Shown here in pieces: positions 41,925 through 51,602 of a stretch of 64,000 bases of DNA (its first letter is position 1; the number at the start of each line of letters is the position of its first letter). The stretch is from Streptomyces griseorubiginosus (GTDB lineage: Bacteria > Actinomycetota > Actinomycetes > Streptomycetales > Streptomycetaceae): assembly GCF_001514195.1 (NCBI RefSeq), contig NZ_KQ948743.1, positions 267,585-331,584 of the forward strand, written 5' to 3'. A model generated the notes under the pieces. It worked only from the letters and a program-made list of their open reading frames with translations, had not been told where the DNA came from and searched no databases. Both the position numbers and the translations under genes were made by a program.

Positions 41925-43235
41925 ATGAAGAGAGTCGCCTCCGCCCTCGCCGTCGCGTGCGCGCTCGGCCTGACCGCCACCGCATGCAGTGACAGCACCG
42001 CAGGCGGCACCGGCGCCGCCCCCACCGGGTCGGTCGACGCCACGGCCGATCTGAAGGGCGTCCACCTGACCATGTGGGTGGCGCAGAACAGCGTCGCCGA
42101 GCCGAAGCAGGTCATCGACGCCTTCCAGAAGGCGACCGGGGCCACCGTGACGACCCAGGTGATCCCGGACCCCTACGAGTCGAACGTCCCGACCAAGCTC
42201 GCCTCCGGCGACAAGCCCGACCTGATGTTCTGGCAGCCCACGGGCAGCACGCTGCCGTTCGTCCAGCCGGAGAAGAACCTGCTCCAGCTGGACAAGGAGG
42301 ACTGGGTCGGCAAGCTCGGCAAGACCGAGCAGGGCCTCGGCCAGGTCGGCGGCCACCGCTACGCGGCGATCGTCACCAGCCCGGCGACCCTCGGCGTCTA
42401 CTACAACAAGGACGTCTTCAAGAAGGCCGGCGTCACCAGGATGCCCACGAGCTACGACGAGCTCCTCGCCACCGCCAAGACCATCAAGGCCAAGGCGGGC
42501 GTCGCACCCTTCTTCGAGGTCGGCGGCGACAAGTGGCCTCTTCAGTGGCAGGTCCAGCTCCAGATGACCGACCTGCCGCAGAGCTTCTGGGACAGGCTCA
42601 ACAAGAACCAGGCCAAGTGGACCGACCCGGTGATCGTGAACGCGATCAAGAAGTACAAGTCGCAGGTACTGGACGGGGGCCTCGCGCAGAAGAACTACAA
42701 GACCGCGACCTTCGTGGACCAGGGCAAGGCGCTCCTGGACGGCAGCGCCGCGATGGCCGTCAACGTCACCTCGTTGCAGAGCGAGATCCAGGCCACCTCC
42801 TCCACCGCGGAGATGGACCGGAAGCTGGGCTGGTTCCCCGTCTCCAACAGCTCCGACCAGGCGCTGTACTCCCCCGACCAGACCAACGGCGTGGTCGCCT
42901 TCAACACCGGTGACGCCAAACGGCAGAACGCCGCCCGGCAGTTCCTGTCCTTCTGGCTCGGCGAGGACTACCCGGCCTACATCAAGGCGAACAAGGTCGT
43001 CTCGGTGGAGCCGGCCGTGCCCAACCCGGACGGTCTGCCGCAGACCGCCCTCGCCCAGGCCAAGGCCCTGTCCTCCGCGACCGGCGTGTTCCAGGTCAAG
43101 GCCCTCACCGCGCCCGACATGCACCTCGCGCTGGCCGACATGATCTACGGCAAGAAGACGCCGGAGCAGGTCGCCCAGGCCGCCGAGGACCAGTTCACCC
43201 AGGTCCTCAAGGCGCGCGGCGTCGCCGGGTTCTGA
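41925..43235 (+). CDS. Sugar-binding lipoprotein of a second CUT1 importer
   Basis: This 436-residue lipoprotein has its lipobox at LTATAC (Cys21). The extracytoplasmic binding domain has HLTMWVAQNSVAEPKQVIDAFQKATGATVT, DLMFWQPTGS and WPLQWQVQLQM, typical of solute-binding family 1 proteins. ATG 41925 follows AAGGACAG. The neighbours (GH54, feruloyl esterase, GH39-like enzyme) suggest arabinose- or xylose-containing oligosaccharides as ligand, but this is inference. Confidence 0.9.
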   Translation: MKRVASALAVACALGLTATACSDSTAGGTGAAPTGSVDATADLKGVHLTMWVAQNSVAEPKQVIDAFQKATGATVTTQVIPDPYESNVPTKLASGDKPDLMFWQPTGSTLPFVQPEKNLLQLDKEDWVGKLGKTEQGLGQVGGHRYAAIVTSPATLGVYYNKDVFKKAGVTRMPTSYDELLATAKTIKAKAGVAPFFEVGGDKWPLQWQVQLQMTDLPQSFWDRLNKNQAKWTDPVIVNAIKKYKSQVLDGGLAQKNYKTATFVDQGKALLDGSAAMAVNVTSLQSEIQATSSTAEMDRKLGWFPVSNSSDQALYSPDQTNGVVAFNTGDAKRQNAARQFLSFWLGEDYPAYIKANKVVSVEPAVPNPDGLPQTALAQAKALSSATGVFQVKALTAPDMHLALADMIYGKKTPEQVAQAAEDQFTQVLKARGVAGF

Positions 43236-43292
43236 CCGCTCGTCCCGGGCCGCTCACAGGGACCGGCCCGGGCCCCTCACCGGAGGTGAGAC

Positions 43293-44249
43293 GTGGCGGA
43301 CACAGCCACCGTCGGCGTCACCGATGCCAACTCCCGCAAGCAGGCGCACGGTTCCACCCCGCACACCCCGCGTCGCCGGCCGCGGACCAGGTCCGACCAG
43401 CCGTGGTGGTTCGCCCTGCCCGCGCTCGCCGTCTTCGGCGTGTTCTTCCTGCTGCCGAACCTGCTGAACTTCGTCTACCCGTTCACCAACTGGTCGGCGT
43501 TCCACTCGGACATCAGGTTCGCGGGCCTGTCCAACATCCGCAGCATCCTCCAGGACGGCTCGATGCTGCGGGACATCCGCATCACCGTGGAGTACGCGGT
43601 CCTGGTCGCGCTCTTCCAGAACGGCTTTGGGCTCGCCCTGGCCCTGCTGCTGGAACGCGACACCCGGTTCAACCGGTTCTTCCGGGCGGTGTTCTTCCTC
43701 CCGGTGCTGATCTCGGCGCTCGCGGTCGGCTACATCTTCCGCGCCCTTCTCGCCCAGGACGGGGCGCTCAACAGCGTGCTGTCCTCGCTGGCGGGCCATC
43801 AGGTGGACACGCCCTGGCTGGGCTCCACCACCTGGACCCTGGTCGTGGTGACCCTCGTCCACGGCTGGAAGTGGATGGGCCTGGCCATGCTGATCTACCT
43901 GGCTGGGCTGAAGAGCATGCCGGGTGACGTGCTGGAGGCGGCCCGCATCGACGGCGCCGGCGGCTGGCGCACCTTCTGGTCGATCCGCTTCCCGCTGCTG
44001 GCACCGGCGGTCACGTTCAACGTGACGACCGCCCTGATCGGCTCGATGAACACCTTCGACATCGTGCAGGCCACCACCGCGGGCGGACCGGGCAGCGAGA
44101 CCGAGGTCTTCAACATCTACATGTTCCGGGTCTTCGGACAGGGCCTGTACGCGCAGGCCTCGGCGATGAGCCTGGTGCTGTTCCTCATCGTCGTCGTCCT
44201 CGCCGTACCGGTCATCGTCGGTCTGCGCCGCAGGGAGAACAACCAGTGA
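43293..44249 (+). CDS. Sugar ABC transporter permease (MalF-type)
   Basis: This 318-residue membrane protein has six helices and the EAA-type loop VLEAARIDGAGGWRTFWSIRFPL. It starts with GTG 43293 about 7 bp after a GGAGGTGAG site. Its stop overlaps the next gene's GTG by four bases, so the two permeases are made together. Confidence 0.9.
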   Translation: MADTATVGVTDANSRKQAHGSTPHTPRRRPRTRSDQPWWFALPALAVFGVFFLLPNLLNFVYPFTNWSAFHSDIRFAGLSNIRSILQDGSMLRDIRITVEYAVLVALFQNGFGLALALLLERDTRFNRFFRAVFFLPVLISALAVGYIFRALLAQDGALNSVLSSLAGHQVDTPWLGSTTWTLVVVTLVHGWKWMGLAMLIYLAGLKSMPGDVLEAARIDGAGGWRTFWSIRFPLLAPAVTFNVTTALIGSMNTFDIVQATTAGGPGSETEVFNIYMFRVFGQGLYAQASAMSLVLFLIVVVLAVPVIVGLRRRENNQ

Positions 44250-45100
44250 CCGCACTTCCCGTACCCGCTCCGGCGCGGCCCGGCCCGCTGCGCTGGGTGC
44301 GGCCCGCCGCCGTGCTGGTCATCGCGGCCGTCACCATCGGCATCCCGCTCTGGCTCGTCGCGGTGACCTCCGTGAAGCCGCAGGCGGAGGCGATCAAGCC
44401 GAACCTGTCGCTGCCGCACCACGTGCAGGCCGCCGAGAACTACCAACAGTCCTTCGACCAGGGCAAGATGATCCAGGGCTTCGTCAACAGCCTGCTGGTC
44501 GTCGTCCCCTCCGTGGTCCTGGTGCTGCTGCTGGGGGCGGGCGCCGCCTGGGTGTTCGCCCGCCGCAAGGGACGTCTGGTCGGCGCGCTGTACGCGCTGA
44601 GCATCAGCGGCCTGCTGCTGCCGCCCGCCGTGATCACCATCGTGATGGAGCTGCGGCAACTCGGCCTCGCGGGAACCCAGTGGGGAATGATCGCGGTCTA
44701 CACCGGGATGTACCTGTCCACGTCGATCTTCTTCATGACGGGCTTCATCCGGAACCTCCCCGAGGAGTTGGAGGAGGCCGCCCGCATGGACGGGGCCGGT
44801 CCGGCGAGGGTCTTCTTCCAGGTCATCCTGCCGCTGCTGCGGCCGGTCGTCGCCACCGCGACGATCATGGTGATGCTCTTCGCCTGGAGCGACATCTTCT
44901 ACGCCTTCTTCGTGCTCGGCGGCGGGGACAAGGCCACGCTGCCGCTCAATCTGTACCAGGTGGCCAACGCCCAGCTGTACCTCAACAACTGGCACCTCAT
45001 CTTCGCCTACGTCGTGATGATGAGCCTGCCGATGGTGGCCGTCTTCGTCGTCGCCCAGCGACGCGTCGTCTCCGGCATCACCAGCGGGGCCGTCAAATAG
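44246..45100 (+). CDS. Sugar ABC transporter permease (MalG-type)
   Basis: This 284-residue six-helix permease has the EAA loop LEEAARMDGAGPARVFFQVILPL and the usual end VVSGITSGAVK. It overlaps the MalF-type gene by GTGA. The GH39-like gene follows by 88 bp and is probably co-transcribed. No ATPase gene follows, so a shared ATPase elsewhere must energise transport. Confidence 0.9.
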   Translation: MTALPVPAPARPGPLRWVRPAAVLVIAAVTIGIPLWLVAVTSVKPQAEAIKPNLSLPHHVQAAENYQQSFDQGKMIQGFVNSLLVVVPSVVLVLLLGAGAAWVFARRKGRLVGALYALSISGLLLPPAVITIVMELRQLGLAGTQWGMIAVYTGMYLSTSIFFMTGFIRNLPEELEEAARMDGAGPARVFFQVILPLLRPVVATATIMVMLFAWSDIFYAFFVLGGGDKATLPLNLYQVANAQLYLNNWHLIFAYVVMMSLPMVAVFVVAQRRVVSGITSGAVK

Positions 45101-45188
45101 CCCCGCCGCTCCCCCTCATCCGCCGTACACCCCACCCGCGTTTCCATCCACGATCCTCCCGCAACGACGCGGGAGGCGGAGGCCTCTC

Positions 45189-47747
45189 ATGCGCAGAACC
45201 GAACGCAGTCCACGACCCGCGCGGCGCCTGGTCGCGGTGTCCGCCGTCGCCGCCGCCCTGGCCGGCATGGCGCTGACCGCCCCGGCCGCCGAGGCGGCGA
45301 CGCCTCGACTCACCGTCGATCTGGGGCAGACGAGCGGCCCGGTGATGCACGGCGCGAACGGCACCCTCTACGGTCTCAGCGACGATGGCGTCCCTGGCGC
45401 CAACCTGCTCGACCCCCTGCACATGACGACCATCGTGCAGAAGGCCCCCGACGGCCTCCAGCACCCCAACGGGGACGCCCTGACGGTCAAGCCGGCCTAC
45501 GACCGCAGCGGCGGCGGCGACGTGTACATCTACATGCAGGACTACTACGCCCAGTGGCCCTACGAGAACCTCGGCCTGGACGACTACCTGGCCAAGGTCG
45601 ACACCATGGTCCGCAAGGTCGCCGCCCGTCCCGACGCCGACGACTTCGTGTGGGTGCCGTTCAACGAGCCCGACGGGAACTGGTACGGGGGCCTGGGCAG
45701 TTCCGACACCGCGACCTACACCAAGGCCCGCGACCGCTTCGAGAGCGACTGGGCGACCGTCTACAGGAAGATCCGGTCGATCATCCCCGGCGCCAGGATC
45801 GCCGGACCCAACGAGACGCACTACGACACGCGCCTCATGAACGACTTCTACCCCTGGGCCAAGGCCAACGAAGTGCTGCCGGACATCACCACCTGGCACG
45901 AGCTCGACCCCGGGTCGCTGTCCAGCTTCGAGAACACCCTCGCCGCCTACCGGACCCTGGAGAAGAACACCGGCATCCCCGAACTCCCGGTCAGCATCAA
46001 CGAGTTCGCCAACCGGCGCGACCAGTCCGTGCCGGGCCAGATGGTGCAGTGGCTGTCCCTGTTCGAGCGGAACAAGGTCTACGCCGACCAGGCGTACTGG
46101 AACATCGCGGGCAACCTCAACGACAACGCGGTGCAGACCAACATCCCCAACGGCACCTGGTGGCTGCTGCGTTGGTACGCGGGCCTGACCGGACAGACCG
46201 TCCGGGTGACCCCGCCGCAGGCCAACACCACCGACACCCTCCAGGGCATCGGGTCCCTGGACACCGGTCGCAAGCAGGCCCAGGTCCTGCTGGGCGGCAC
46301 CTCCGGGAACGTCGACACCGTGCTCCAGCACATACCGTCCTCCTTCGGCCGCAGGGTCAACGTGACCGTGGAGCGCGTCGGTTGGAGCGGTTACGAGGGC
46401 GCGGCCGCCGCGCCCGGCGTGGTCGCACGCACCAGCGCCACGGTCTCCCCGGGCGGCGCGGTGACGGTGCCGCTCACCGGACTCGACCCGATGGCCGCCT
46501 ACCGCGTCACCGTCAACCCGGCCGGGAAGGGCACGCCCGCCGCGGCGAGTCTGCCCTGGTCGGCGTCGTACGAGGCGGAGAACGCGGCGATCACCGCGGG
46601 CACGGTGTACTCGCAGGGCTCGCGCTCCAACCCGTACGGCTTCGCCACCTCAGGCACCAAGGACGTCGGCAGCCTCAACCAGCCGACCAGCAAGGTCGCC
46701 TTCACGGTCGACGTCCCGAAGACGGGCACGTACGACCTGGACGTCTTCTACGGCAACCAGTCCGGCACGCCCTCCACACAGACCCTCACGGTGGACGGAG
46801 GCTCGCCGGTCACCCTCACCTACGGGTCCACGCTCAACTGGACGTACCGTTCGACCGTGCGGACCCCGGTCACCCTGACCGCGGGCACCCACACCCTGAC
46901 CCTGGCCAAGGGCACCAGCGAGGTGACCCTCGACAAGATCGACCTCACCGCGTCGGTCACCCCGCAGGCCGTGTACCCGGCGACGTACGCCGACATCAGC
47001 GGCACACCGTCGTACGACTACCGCGACTCGGGCAGCAGTGGCGGCGGCGCGCTGGTGCTGGGCAAGGGCGACAAGGCCGTCTTCGACGTCGACGTCCCGG
47101 CGGACGGCTACTACTCGGTGCGCGCGGACTACACGTCGACCGGCAGCGCGACCCTGAGCCTGGACGGCGCCACCGCCGGCACGCTGCCTCCGGCGCAGGG
47201 GCAGGCGTCCGGCACCACACTGCGCCTGTACCTCACGGCCGGCAACAACCGCGTGACCGCGGCGGTCCCGGGAACCGGCAAACTCGGCATCAGCGACCTG
47301 AAGGTGACGGGCGCGCCCAGCATCGACGGTGTGACCGCCTACGAGGCGGAGGACGGCACCCTCGCCGGAGCCGCGGCCGTCGCCTCCAACGCCTGGACCT
47401 CGGGCGGCAAGTACGTCGGGAACATCGGCAACGGGCCCGGCAACACCCTGACCCTTCAGGTGAAGGCCGCGAAGGCCGGGCGGTACGTGATGAGCGTCCG
47501 CTACGCCAACAACCAGCTCGCCGGATCCGGGAACTACAACACCAACGTCGTCTCCCGGGCAGCCGACATCACGGTCGGGAACAGCACCCAGCGGGTCATG
47601 TTCCGCAACAGCTACAGCTGGTCCAACTTCTGGTACCTGCCGGTTCCGGTCACCCTTGAGGCCGGCACCAACACCGTCACGTTCGCCAACGCCTCCGCCT
47701 ACGCACCGGACATCGACCGGGTCACGGTGGCACCGCTCAACGGCTGA
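45189..47747 (+). CDS. Secreted GH39-like glycosidase with CBM35/CBM6-type domains
   Basis: This 852-residue secreted enzyme has a signal peptide (about 1-37) and a clan GH-A barrel (about 38-400). The acid/base candidate is Glu160 in VPFNEPDGNW and the nucleophile candidate is Glu272 in VSINEFANR, with a short beta-domain after the barrel. Two or more carbohydrate-binding modules follow: one starts YEAENAAITAG (about 459-600) and another starts YEAEDGTLAGAAAV (about 718-852), both typical CBM35/CBM6 beginnings, with a less clear beta-module between. The barrel is closest in style to GH39 but could belong to another GH-A family. It is in line with the second importer, which may take up its products. 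Confidence 0.75.
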   Translation: MRRTERSPRPARRLVAVSAVAAALAGMALTAPAAEAATPRLTVDLGQTSGPVMHGANGTLYGLSDDGVPGANLLDPLHMTTIVQKAPDGLQHPNGDALTVKPAYDRSGGGDVYIYMQDYYAQWPYENLGLDDYLAKVDTMVRKVAARPDADDFVWVPFNEPDGNWYGGLGSSDTATYTKARDRFESDWATVYRKIRSIIPGARIAGPNETHYDTRLMNDFYPWAKANEVLPDITTWHELDPGSLSSFENTLAAYRTLEKNTGIPELPVSINEFANRRDQSVPGQMVQWLSLFERNKVYADQAYWNIAGNLNDNAVQTNIPNGTWWLLRWYAGLTGQTVRVTPPQANTTDTLQGIGSLDTGRKQAQVLLGGTSGNVDTVLQHIPSSFGRRVNVTVERVGWSGYEGAAAAPGVVARTSATVSPGGAVTVPLTGLDPMAAYRVTVNPAGKGTPAAASLPWSASYEAENAAITAGTVYSQGSRSNPYGFATSGTKDVGSLNQPTSKVAFTVDVPKTGTYDLDVFYGNQSGTPSTQTLTVDGGSPVTLTYGSTLNWTYRSTVRTPVTLTAGTHTLTLAKGTSEVTLDKIDLTASVTPQAVYPATYADISGTPSYDYRDSGSSGGGALVLGKGDKAVFDVDVPADGYYSVRADYTSTGSATLSLDGATAGTLPPAQGQASGTTLRLYLTAGNNRVTAAVPGTGKLGISDLKVTGAPSIDGVTAYEAEDGTLAGAAAVASNAWTSGGKYVGNIGNGPGNTLTLQVKAAKAGRYVMSVRYANNQLAGSGNYNTNVVSRAADITVGNSTQRVMFRNSYSWSNFWYLPVPVTLEAGTNTVTFANASAYAPDIDRVTVAPLNG

Positions 47748-47753
47748 CACTGC

Positions 47754-47784
47754 GGGGCCGGGGCCCGTCACGGGTCCCGGCCCC
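47754..47784. terminator. Bidirectional terminator overlapping a stop codon
   Basis: GGGGCCGGGGCCCG pairs with CGGGTCCCGGCCCC (one G-U pair). The three-base loop is the TGA stop codon of the minus-strand Rrf2 gene, and the stem begins 6 bp after the GH39-like stop. Confidence 0.8.
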
Positions 47785-48247
47785 GGTCAAGCGGTCCGTG
47801 CGTGGGGGGGCAGGTGCCGGAGGCGACCGCGGCGGTCTCCTCGTGCAGGACCTCGGCCACGGTGGTGCGGGCGAGTTCGGCCAGCAGCGCCTTGCGCGCC
47901 CGGCGGTCCAGCTCGATGAGGTTGCGGTACACCCGCTGGCCGACCCCGCAGTCGGGCTGCGGGACGTGCACGCCGAGGACCGGGTCCTCACCGTTGAGCG
48001 CGAGCCAGACCGTGCCGAGGTCGATCGCGGCGGCGTCCCGGTCGAGCATCCAGCCCCCGCGCGGTCCCGGGTGGGAACGGACCAGCCCGGCTTCGCGCAG
48101 CTGGCCGAGGATGCGGCGGGCGTGCGCGGCGTTGGTCGCGGGACTCCGGGCGAGGGACTGCGAGTCCCGCCACTGGCCGGGGGTGCCCGCCAGCAGGGTC
48201 AGCAGGTGGACCCCGACCGCGAACTGGGTGTTCGTGGGCTGTGCCAT
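47768..48247 (-). CDS. Rrf2-family transcriptional regulator
   Basis: This 159-residue winged-helix protein has FAVGVHLLTLLAG at the start and the recognition region ARRILGQLREAGLVRSHPGPRGGWML, characteristic of Rrf2. The three-Cys cluster of iron-sulphur IscR members is absent; only two Cys occur, in QPDCGVG and SGTCPP. It is divergent from an NAD(P)-binding protein 93 bp away, its likely target, suggesting a redox or thiol response. Confidence 0.87.
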   Translation of the reverse strand: MAQPTNTQFAVGVHLLTLLAGTPGQWRDSQSLARSPATNAAHARRILGQLREAGLVRSHPGPRGGWMLDRDAAAIDLGTVWLALNGEDPVLGVHVPQPDCGVGQRVYRNLIELDRRARKALLAELARTTVAEVLHEETAAVASGTCPPTHGPLDRGRDP

Positions 48248-48340
48248 GACTTCATGGTAAGGCCTTTGCCGTAATTCGCTACTGCGGCTGTTACAGTTCG
48301 ATTCGTAAGTGTCGCAGCAACGAATGCTTGGAGTCCCCCC
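48248..48340. promoter_or_regulatory. Divergent promoter region of the Rrf2/oxidoreductase pair
   Basis: This AT-richer gap contains TTACAGTTCGATTCGTAA (48291-48308), an imperfect palindrome with TTAC/GTAA ends, and a nearby CGTAATTCG. Either may bind the Rrf2 protein. Confidence 0.4.
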
Positions 48341-48985
48341 ATGGCGATCATCACCGTCTTCGGTGCCACCGGTTACGCCGGCGGGCACATCACCGACGAG
48401 GCCCTGCGTCGCGGCCACGAGGTCATCGCGGTCAACCGCACCGGCTCCGCCGAGGCCCGCGCCGGTGTCACCCCCCTCGCGGGTTCCGTCGACGACGAGT
48501 CCCTGGTGCGCGAGCTGGCCGCCAAGTCCGATGTGCTGGTGATCGCGGTCCACGGCAGCGCGGACGGCGAGCCCTTCCTGCTGCCGCTCGTCCCCTCGCT
48601 GCTCAAGGCGGCCGCCGAGGGCGGTGCCCGGATCGGCGTGGTCGGCGGCGCGGGCAGCCTGCACGTGGCCGAGGGCGGGCCGCGCCTGGTCGACACCCCT
48701 GACTTCCCGGACGCCTACAAGCCCGAGGCGTCCACCCACGCCGACGTACTGGAGGCGCTGCGGGCCGCCGACATCGACGTGGACTGGTTCTACGTCAGCC
48801 CCGCCGCCGAGTTCGGCGCCTGGGCCCCCGGCGAGCGCACCGGCTCGTTCCGCCTCGGCGGTGACGTGCTGGTCGCGGACGCCGACGGCAAGTCGTCCAT
48901 ATCCGGCGCCGACTACGCCATCGCCTTCGTCGACGAGATCGACACGCCGGCCCACCGCAAGGCGCGGTTCACCGTCGCGTACTGA
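48341..48985 (+). CDS. NAD(P)-binding Rossmann protein (NmrA/SDR-like)
   Basis: This 214-residue protein starts ITVFGATGYAGGHITDEALRRGHEV, with the GxxGxxG nucleotide site of atypical short-chain dehydrogenases (NAD(P)H-binding, YwnB/HscarG-like). VVGGAGSLHV is a typical internal strand. No Tyr-x3-Lys catalytic pair is obvious, so it may be a redox sensor or a reductase of unknown substrate. It is divergent from the Rrf2 regulator. Confidence 0.85.
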   Translation: MAIITVFGATGYAGGHITDEALRRGHEVIAVNRTGSAEARAGVTPLAGSVDDESLVRELAAKSDVLVIAVHGSADGEPFLLPLVPSLLKAAAEGGARIGVVGGAGSLHVAEGGPRLVDTPDFPDAYKPEASTHADVLEALRAADIDVDWFYVSPAAEFGAWAPGERTGSFRLGGDVLVADADGKSSISGADYAIAFVDEIDTPAHRKARFTVAY

Positions 48986-49031
48986 GCCCTGCCCGGCCCT
49001 GCCCTCTGGACCGTTCGTCCGCGAAGTCCCC

Positions 49032-50309
49032 CTACGGCACTCCCAGTTCGAAGAGGGCGTAGCCCGCGTACGACCCGGAGGCCAGGGCCGCCGTGGCAAG
49101 CAGCGCGAACCGGTGGACCGGGCCGAGGCGGCGCAGCGCAAGAGCCGGCGGGATGAACAGGGGGAACAGCGGGAGCAGATAGCGCGAGACGTTCCCGAAG
49201 ATCTGCTGGCTGCCCAGGACGAGCACGAGGGTCAGGACGGTGTGGACCGTCAGGACCACCGGAGGACGGTTCCGGAACAGCAGCGGGAGCAGGGCGAACG
49301 CGAGCAGGACGACCCCGACGCCGATCATGTCCGCGAAGGGCCAGGGAAAGAGGTAGTCGGAGCGGCCCACCGGGACCGAGGTCAGGACGTCCAGGGTCTG
49401 CCGGCCAAAGTCCCATTCATGCGCCCAGGCGCCGGACTGGAGCCGGAAGTAACCTCCGTAGTCGCCCATCCGGTGGCCGACCCAGCCGAGGTAGGCGAGC
49501 AGGCCGAGCGGGGCGAGGAGCATCGCGGCGAGCGGGCCCCGGATGCCGTCCTCGCGGCGGTGCAGTGCGAGCAGGGCCGCGAGGGCGACCGCCGCGATCA
49601 GTGCCGCGGCGGTGGGTCTGTTGAGCCCGGCCGCGCAGGTCAGCAGCCCGGCGGTGAGCCATCGGCGGCTCATGACGGCATGACAGGCCCAGACGGCCAG
49701 GGCGACGTAGAGGGAGTCGGAGTAGACCGCCCACTCCACTCCGGAACCGGGCCAGACGGCCCAGAGACCGGCCGCGGCCAGCCCGGCCCCCCGGCCGCCG
49801 AAGCGCTCGGTCACGGCGTAGATCCCGAGGGCGGCGACGAAGGACGCGACGATCGAGACCAGCAGGCCGGCGCCGTACGAGCCGAGACCGGTGAGTGCGG
49901 AGACGGTCCGCATGAGGGCCGGGTAGAGCGGGAAGAACGCCGCCGAGTTCCCTTCGAGGGTGATCATGCCCGTGGCTCCGGGGACCGGGACGAGCGCAGG
50001 GTGGTAGCCGTGCTCGGCGATCTGCTGGTACCACCAGCCGTCCCAGGTGGCCAGGACGTCCCAGGGACGGGCGCCTCCGCCGAAGCGCGGGTTCTTCCTC
50101 TGGTAGTCGCCGGTGGAGTGCAGCAGGTACATGAAGGCGCCGAAGCCAATGAGCTTCAACGTGCCGTACATGAGCAGGACGGGTCCGTGGTGCTCGGCCG
50201 CACGGCGCAGCCGGTGCAAGGGGTCTGAGGTGCGGGGCCGGTCGGGCGCGGTCGGCGGCGAGAGTCTCGCGTTCCAAGGGCGCGGGCGGGTGACGGTGGT
50301 GTGGTTCAT
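49032..50309 (-). CDS. Polytopic membrane glycosyltransferase (GT-C type)
   Basis: This 425-residue integral membrane protein has about nine or ten helices. After the first helix the loop YQRKNPRF...WDVLATWDGWWYQQIAEHGY carries an acidic motif typical of polyprenol-phosphate-sugar mannosyltransferases (PIG-V/GT-C fold), and EGNSAAFFPLYPALMR follows. It would move a sugar from a lipid carrier to an extracytoplasmic acceptor. Its ATG overlaps the stop of the GT2-GtrA gene by ATGA, so donor making and transfer are coupled. Confidence 0.82.
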   Translation of the reverse strand: MNHTTVTRPRPWNARLSPPTAPDRPRTSDPLHRLRRAAEHHGPVLLMYGTLKLIGFGAFMYLLHSTGDYQRKNPRFGGGARPWDVLATWDGWWYQQIAEHGYHPALVPVPGATGMITLEGNSAAFFPLYPALMRTVSALTGLGSYGAGLLVSIVASFVAALGIYAVTERFGGRGAGLAAAGLWAVWPGSGVEWAVYSDSLYVALAVWACHAVMSRRWLTAGLLTCAAGLNRPTAAALIAAVALAALLALHRREDGIRGPLAAMLLAPLGLLAYLGWVGHRMGDYGGYFRLQSGAWAHEWDFGRQTLDVLTSVPVGRSDYLFPWPFADMIGVGVVLLAFALLPLLFRNRPPVVLTVHTVLTLVLVLGSQQIFGNVSRYLLPLFPLFIPPALALRRLGPVHRFALLATAALASGSYAGYALFELGVP

Positions 50310-51529
50310 CCGCGGAAGACCCATGTCCGGAACAGCAGGAACCGCAGCAGGGTCGCGCCCAGGTTGGCGGCGAGGAGGACGACGAGTTCGGTGCGGTGCG
50401 TGGCCGTGGGCGCCGCGTGGTGCAGCACGGCGAGGGATCCGGCGGTCAGGGCCAGCCCGATCAGGAAGACCACCAGGCCCCGGCCCTGGTGTCGTACGGC
50501 GTGGCCGCGGCCCGAGAGTCCGAAGGTGAAACGCCGGTTGGCGGCCGTGTTGGCGACGGCACACAGCAGCAGCGCGAGGGCGTTCGCCGACTGGGGCCCG
50601 GTGAGGGGGCGCAACGCTGTGTAGAGCAGCAGGTTCGCGAGGGTGCTGACCGCTCCCACGGCGGCGAAGCGCACGAGTTGGCGCGCCGGGCCGTGGGTCG
50701 CCTCGGTCGTGGCCCGCCCCAGGACGGCCGCCGGCCGGAAGGCGCCGCGCCGCAGCGCTCCGCCGATCCTGACGATGCCGCGCAGATCGGCCAGCGCGGT
50801 GGCGAGGAGGTCGACCCGGCTGTCGGGGTCGTCGACCCAGTCGACCGGCACCTCGTGGATGCGCAGCCCGGCCCGCTCGGCGATGACCAGCAGCTCGGTG
50901 TCGAAGAACCACCCGGAGTCCTGCACCAGCGGCAGCAGCCGTTCGGCCACGTCACGGCGTACCGCCTTGAATCCGCACTGGGCGTCGGAGAAGCCCACGG
51001 AGAGGGTGGAGCGCAGGAGGGCGTTGTAGCAGCGGGAGGTGATCTCCCTCTTGGGGCCGCGCACCACCCGGGAGCCCGGCGCCAGGCGGGTGCCGATGGC
51101 GATGTCGGAGTGCCCCGAGATCAGCGGGGCGACCAGCGGCAGCAGCGCCGTCAGGTCGGTGGACAGATCCACGTCCATGTACGCGAGGACGGGTGCCGTC
51201 GACAGCGACCAGGCGTGGCTCAGGGCCCGGCCGCGGCCCTTGTCGGCCAGTCTCAGCCATGCGACTTCGGGAAACTCCTCCGCCAGCCGGGCCGCGGTCT
51301 GCGGGGTGCGGTCGGTGCTGGCGTTGTCGGCGACCGTGATGCGGAAGGCGTAGGGGAACGTCTCGCTGAGATGCGCGTGGAGCCTTCGCACGCTCGGTTC
51401 CAGGTCCGTCTCCTCGTTGAACACCGGGACGACCACGTCCAGGACCGGCTCCGGATGGTGTGTCGGCACCGGTGTGCGGTACGGGAGACGGCTCTGTTCC
51501 CGCACGGGAAGTGGCCCGGCTTTTCTCAT
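50306..51529 (-). CDS. GT2 polyprenol-phosphate glycosyltransferase fused to GtrA flippase domain
   Basis: This 407-residue protein has an N-terminal GT2 domain (about 28-260: LDVVVPVFNEETDLEPSV, VADNASTDRT, MDVDLSTDL, DAQCGFKAVRRDV) like dolichol-phosphate mannose synthases. A four-helix GtrA domain (about 275-405: LVRFAAVGAVSTLANLLLY to LLFRTWVFRG) follows. The fusion suggests it makes a lipid-linked sugar and helps it cross the membrane for the GT-C enzyme next door. ATG 51529 has AGAGGA upstream. Confidence 0.88.
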   Translation of the reverse strand: MRKAGPLPVREQSRLPYRTPVPTHHPEPVLDVVVPVFNEETDLEPSVRRLHAHLSETFPYAFRITVADNASTDRTPQTAARLAEEFPEVAWLRLADKGRGRALSHAWSLSTAPVLAYMDVDLSTDLTALLPLVAPLISGHSDIAIGTRLAPGSRVVRGPKREITSRCYNALLRSTLSVGFSDAQCGFKAVRRDVAERLLPLVQDSGWFFDTELLVIAERAGLRIHEVPVDWVDDPDSRVDLLATALADLRGIVRIGGALRRGAFRPAAVLGRATTEATHGPARQLVRFAAVGAVSTLANLLLYTALRPLTGPQSANALALLLCAVANTAANRRFTFGLSGRGHAVRHQGRGLVVFLIGLALTAGSLAVLHHAAPTATHRTELVVLLAANLGATLLRFLLFRTWVFRG

Positions 51530-51602
51530 GGTTGATCCTCTTTTGCGCGCTTGGTCAGGGCATGCTGAAGGCACTCGGGGCGGAACGGGGTGAACCAGGG
51601 GG

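Noticed and set aside
48291..48308. Possible tRNA T-loop (GTTCGATTC)
   Set aside because: No acceptor stem, anticodon arm or CCA-side pairing can be drawn around it; it fits an operator better.
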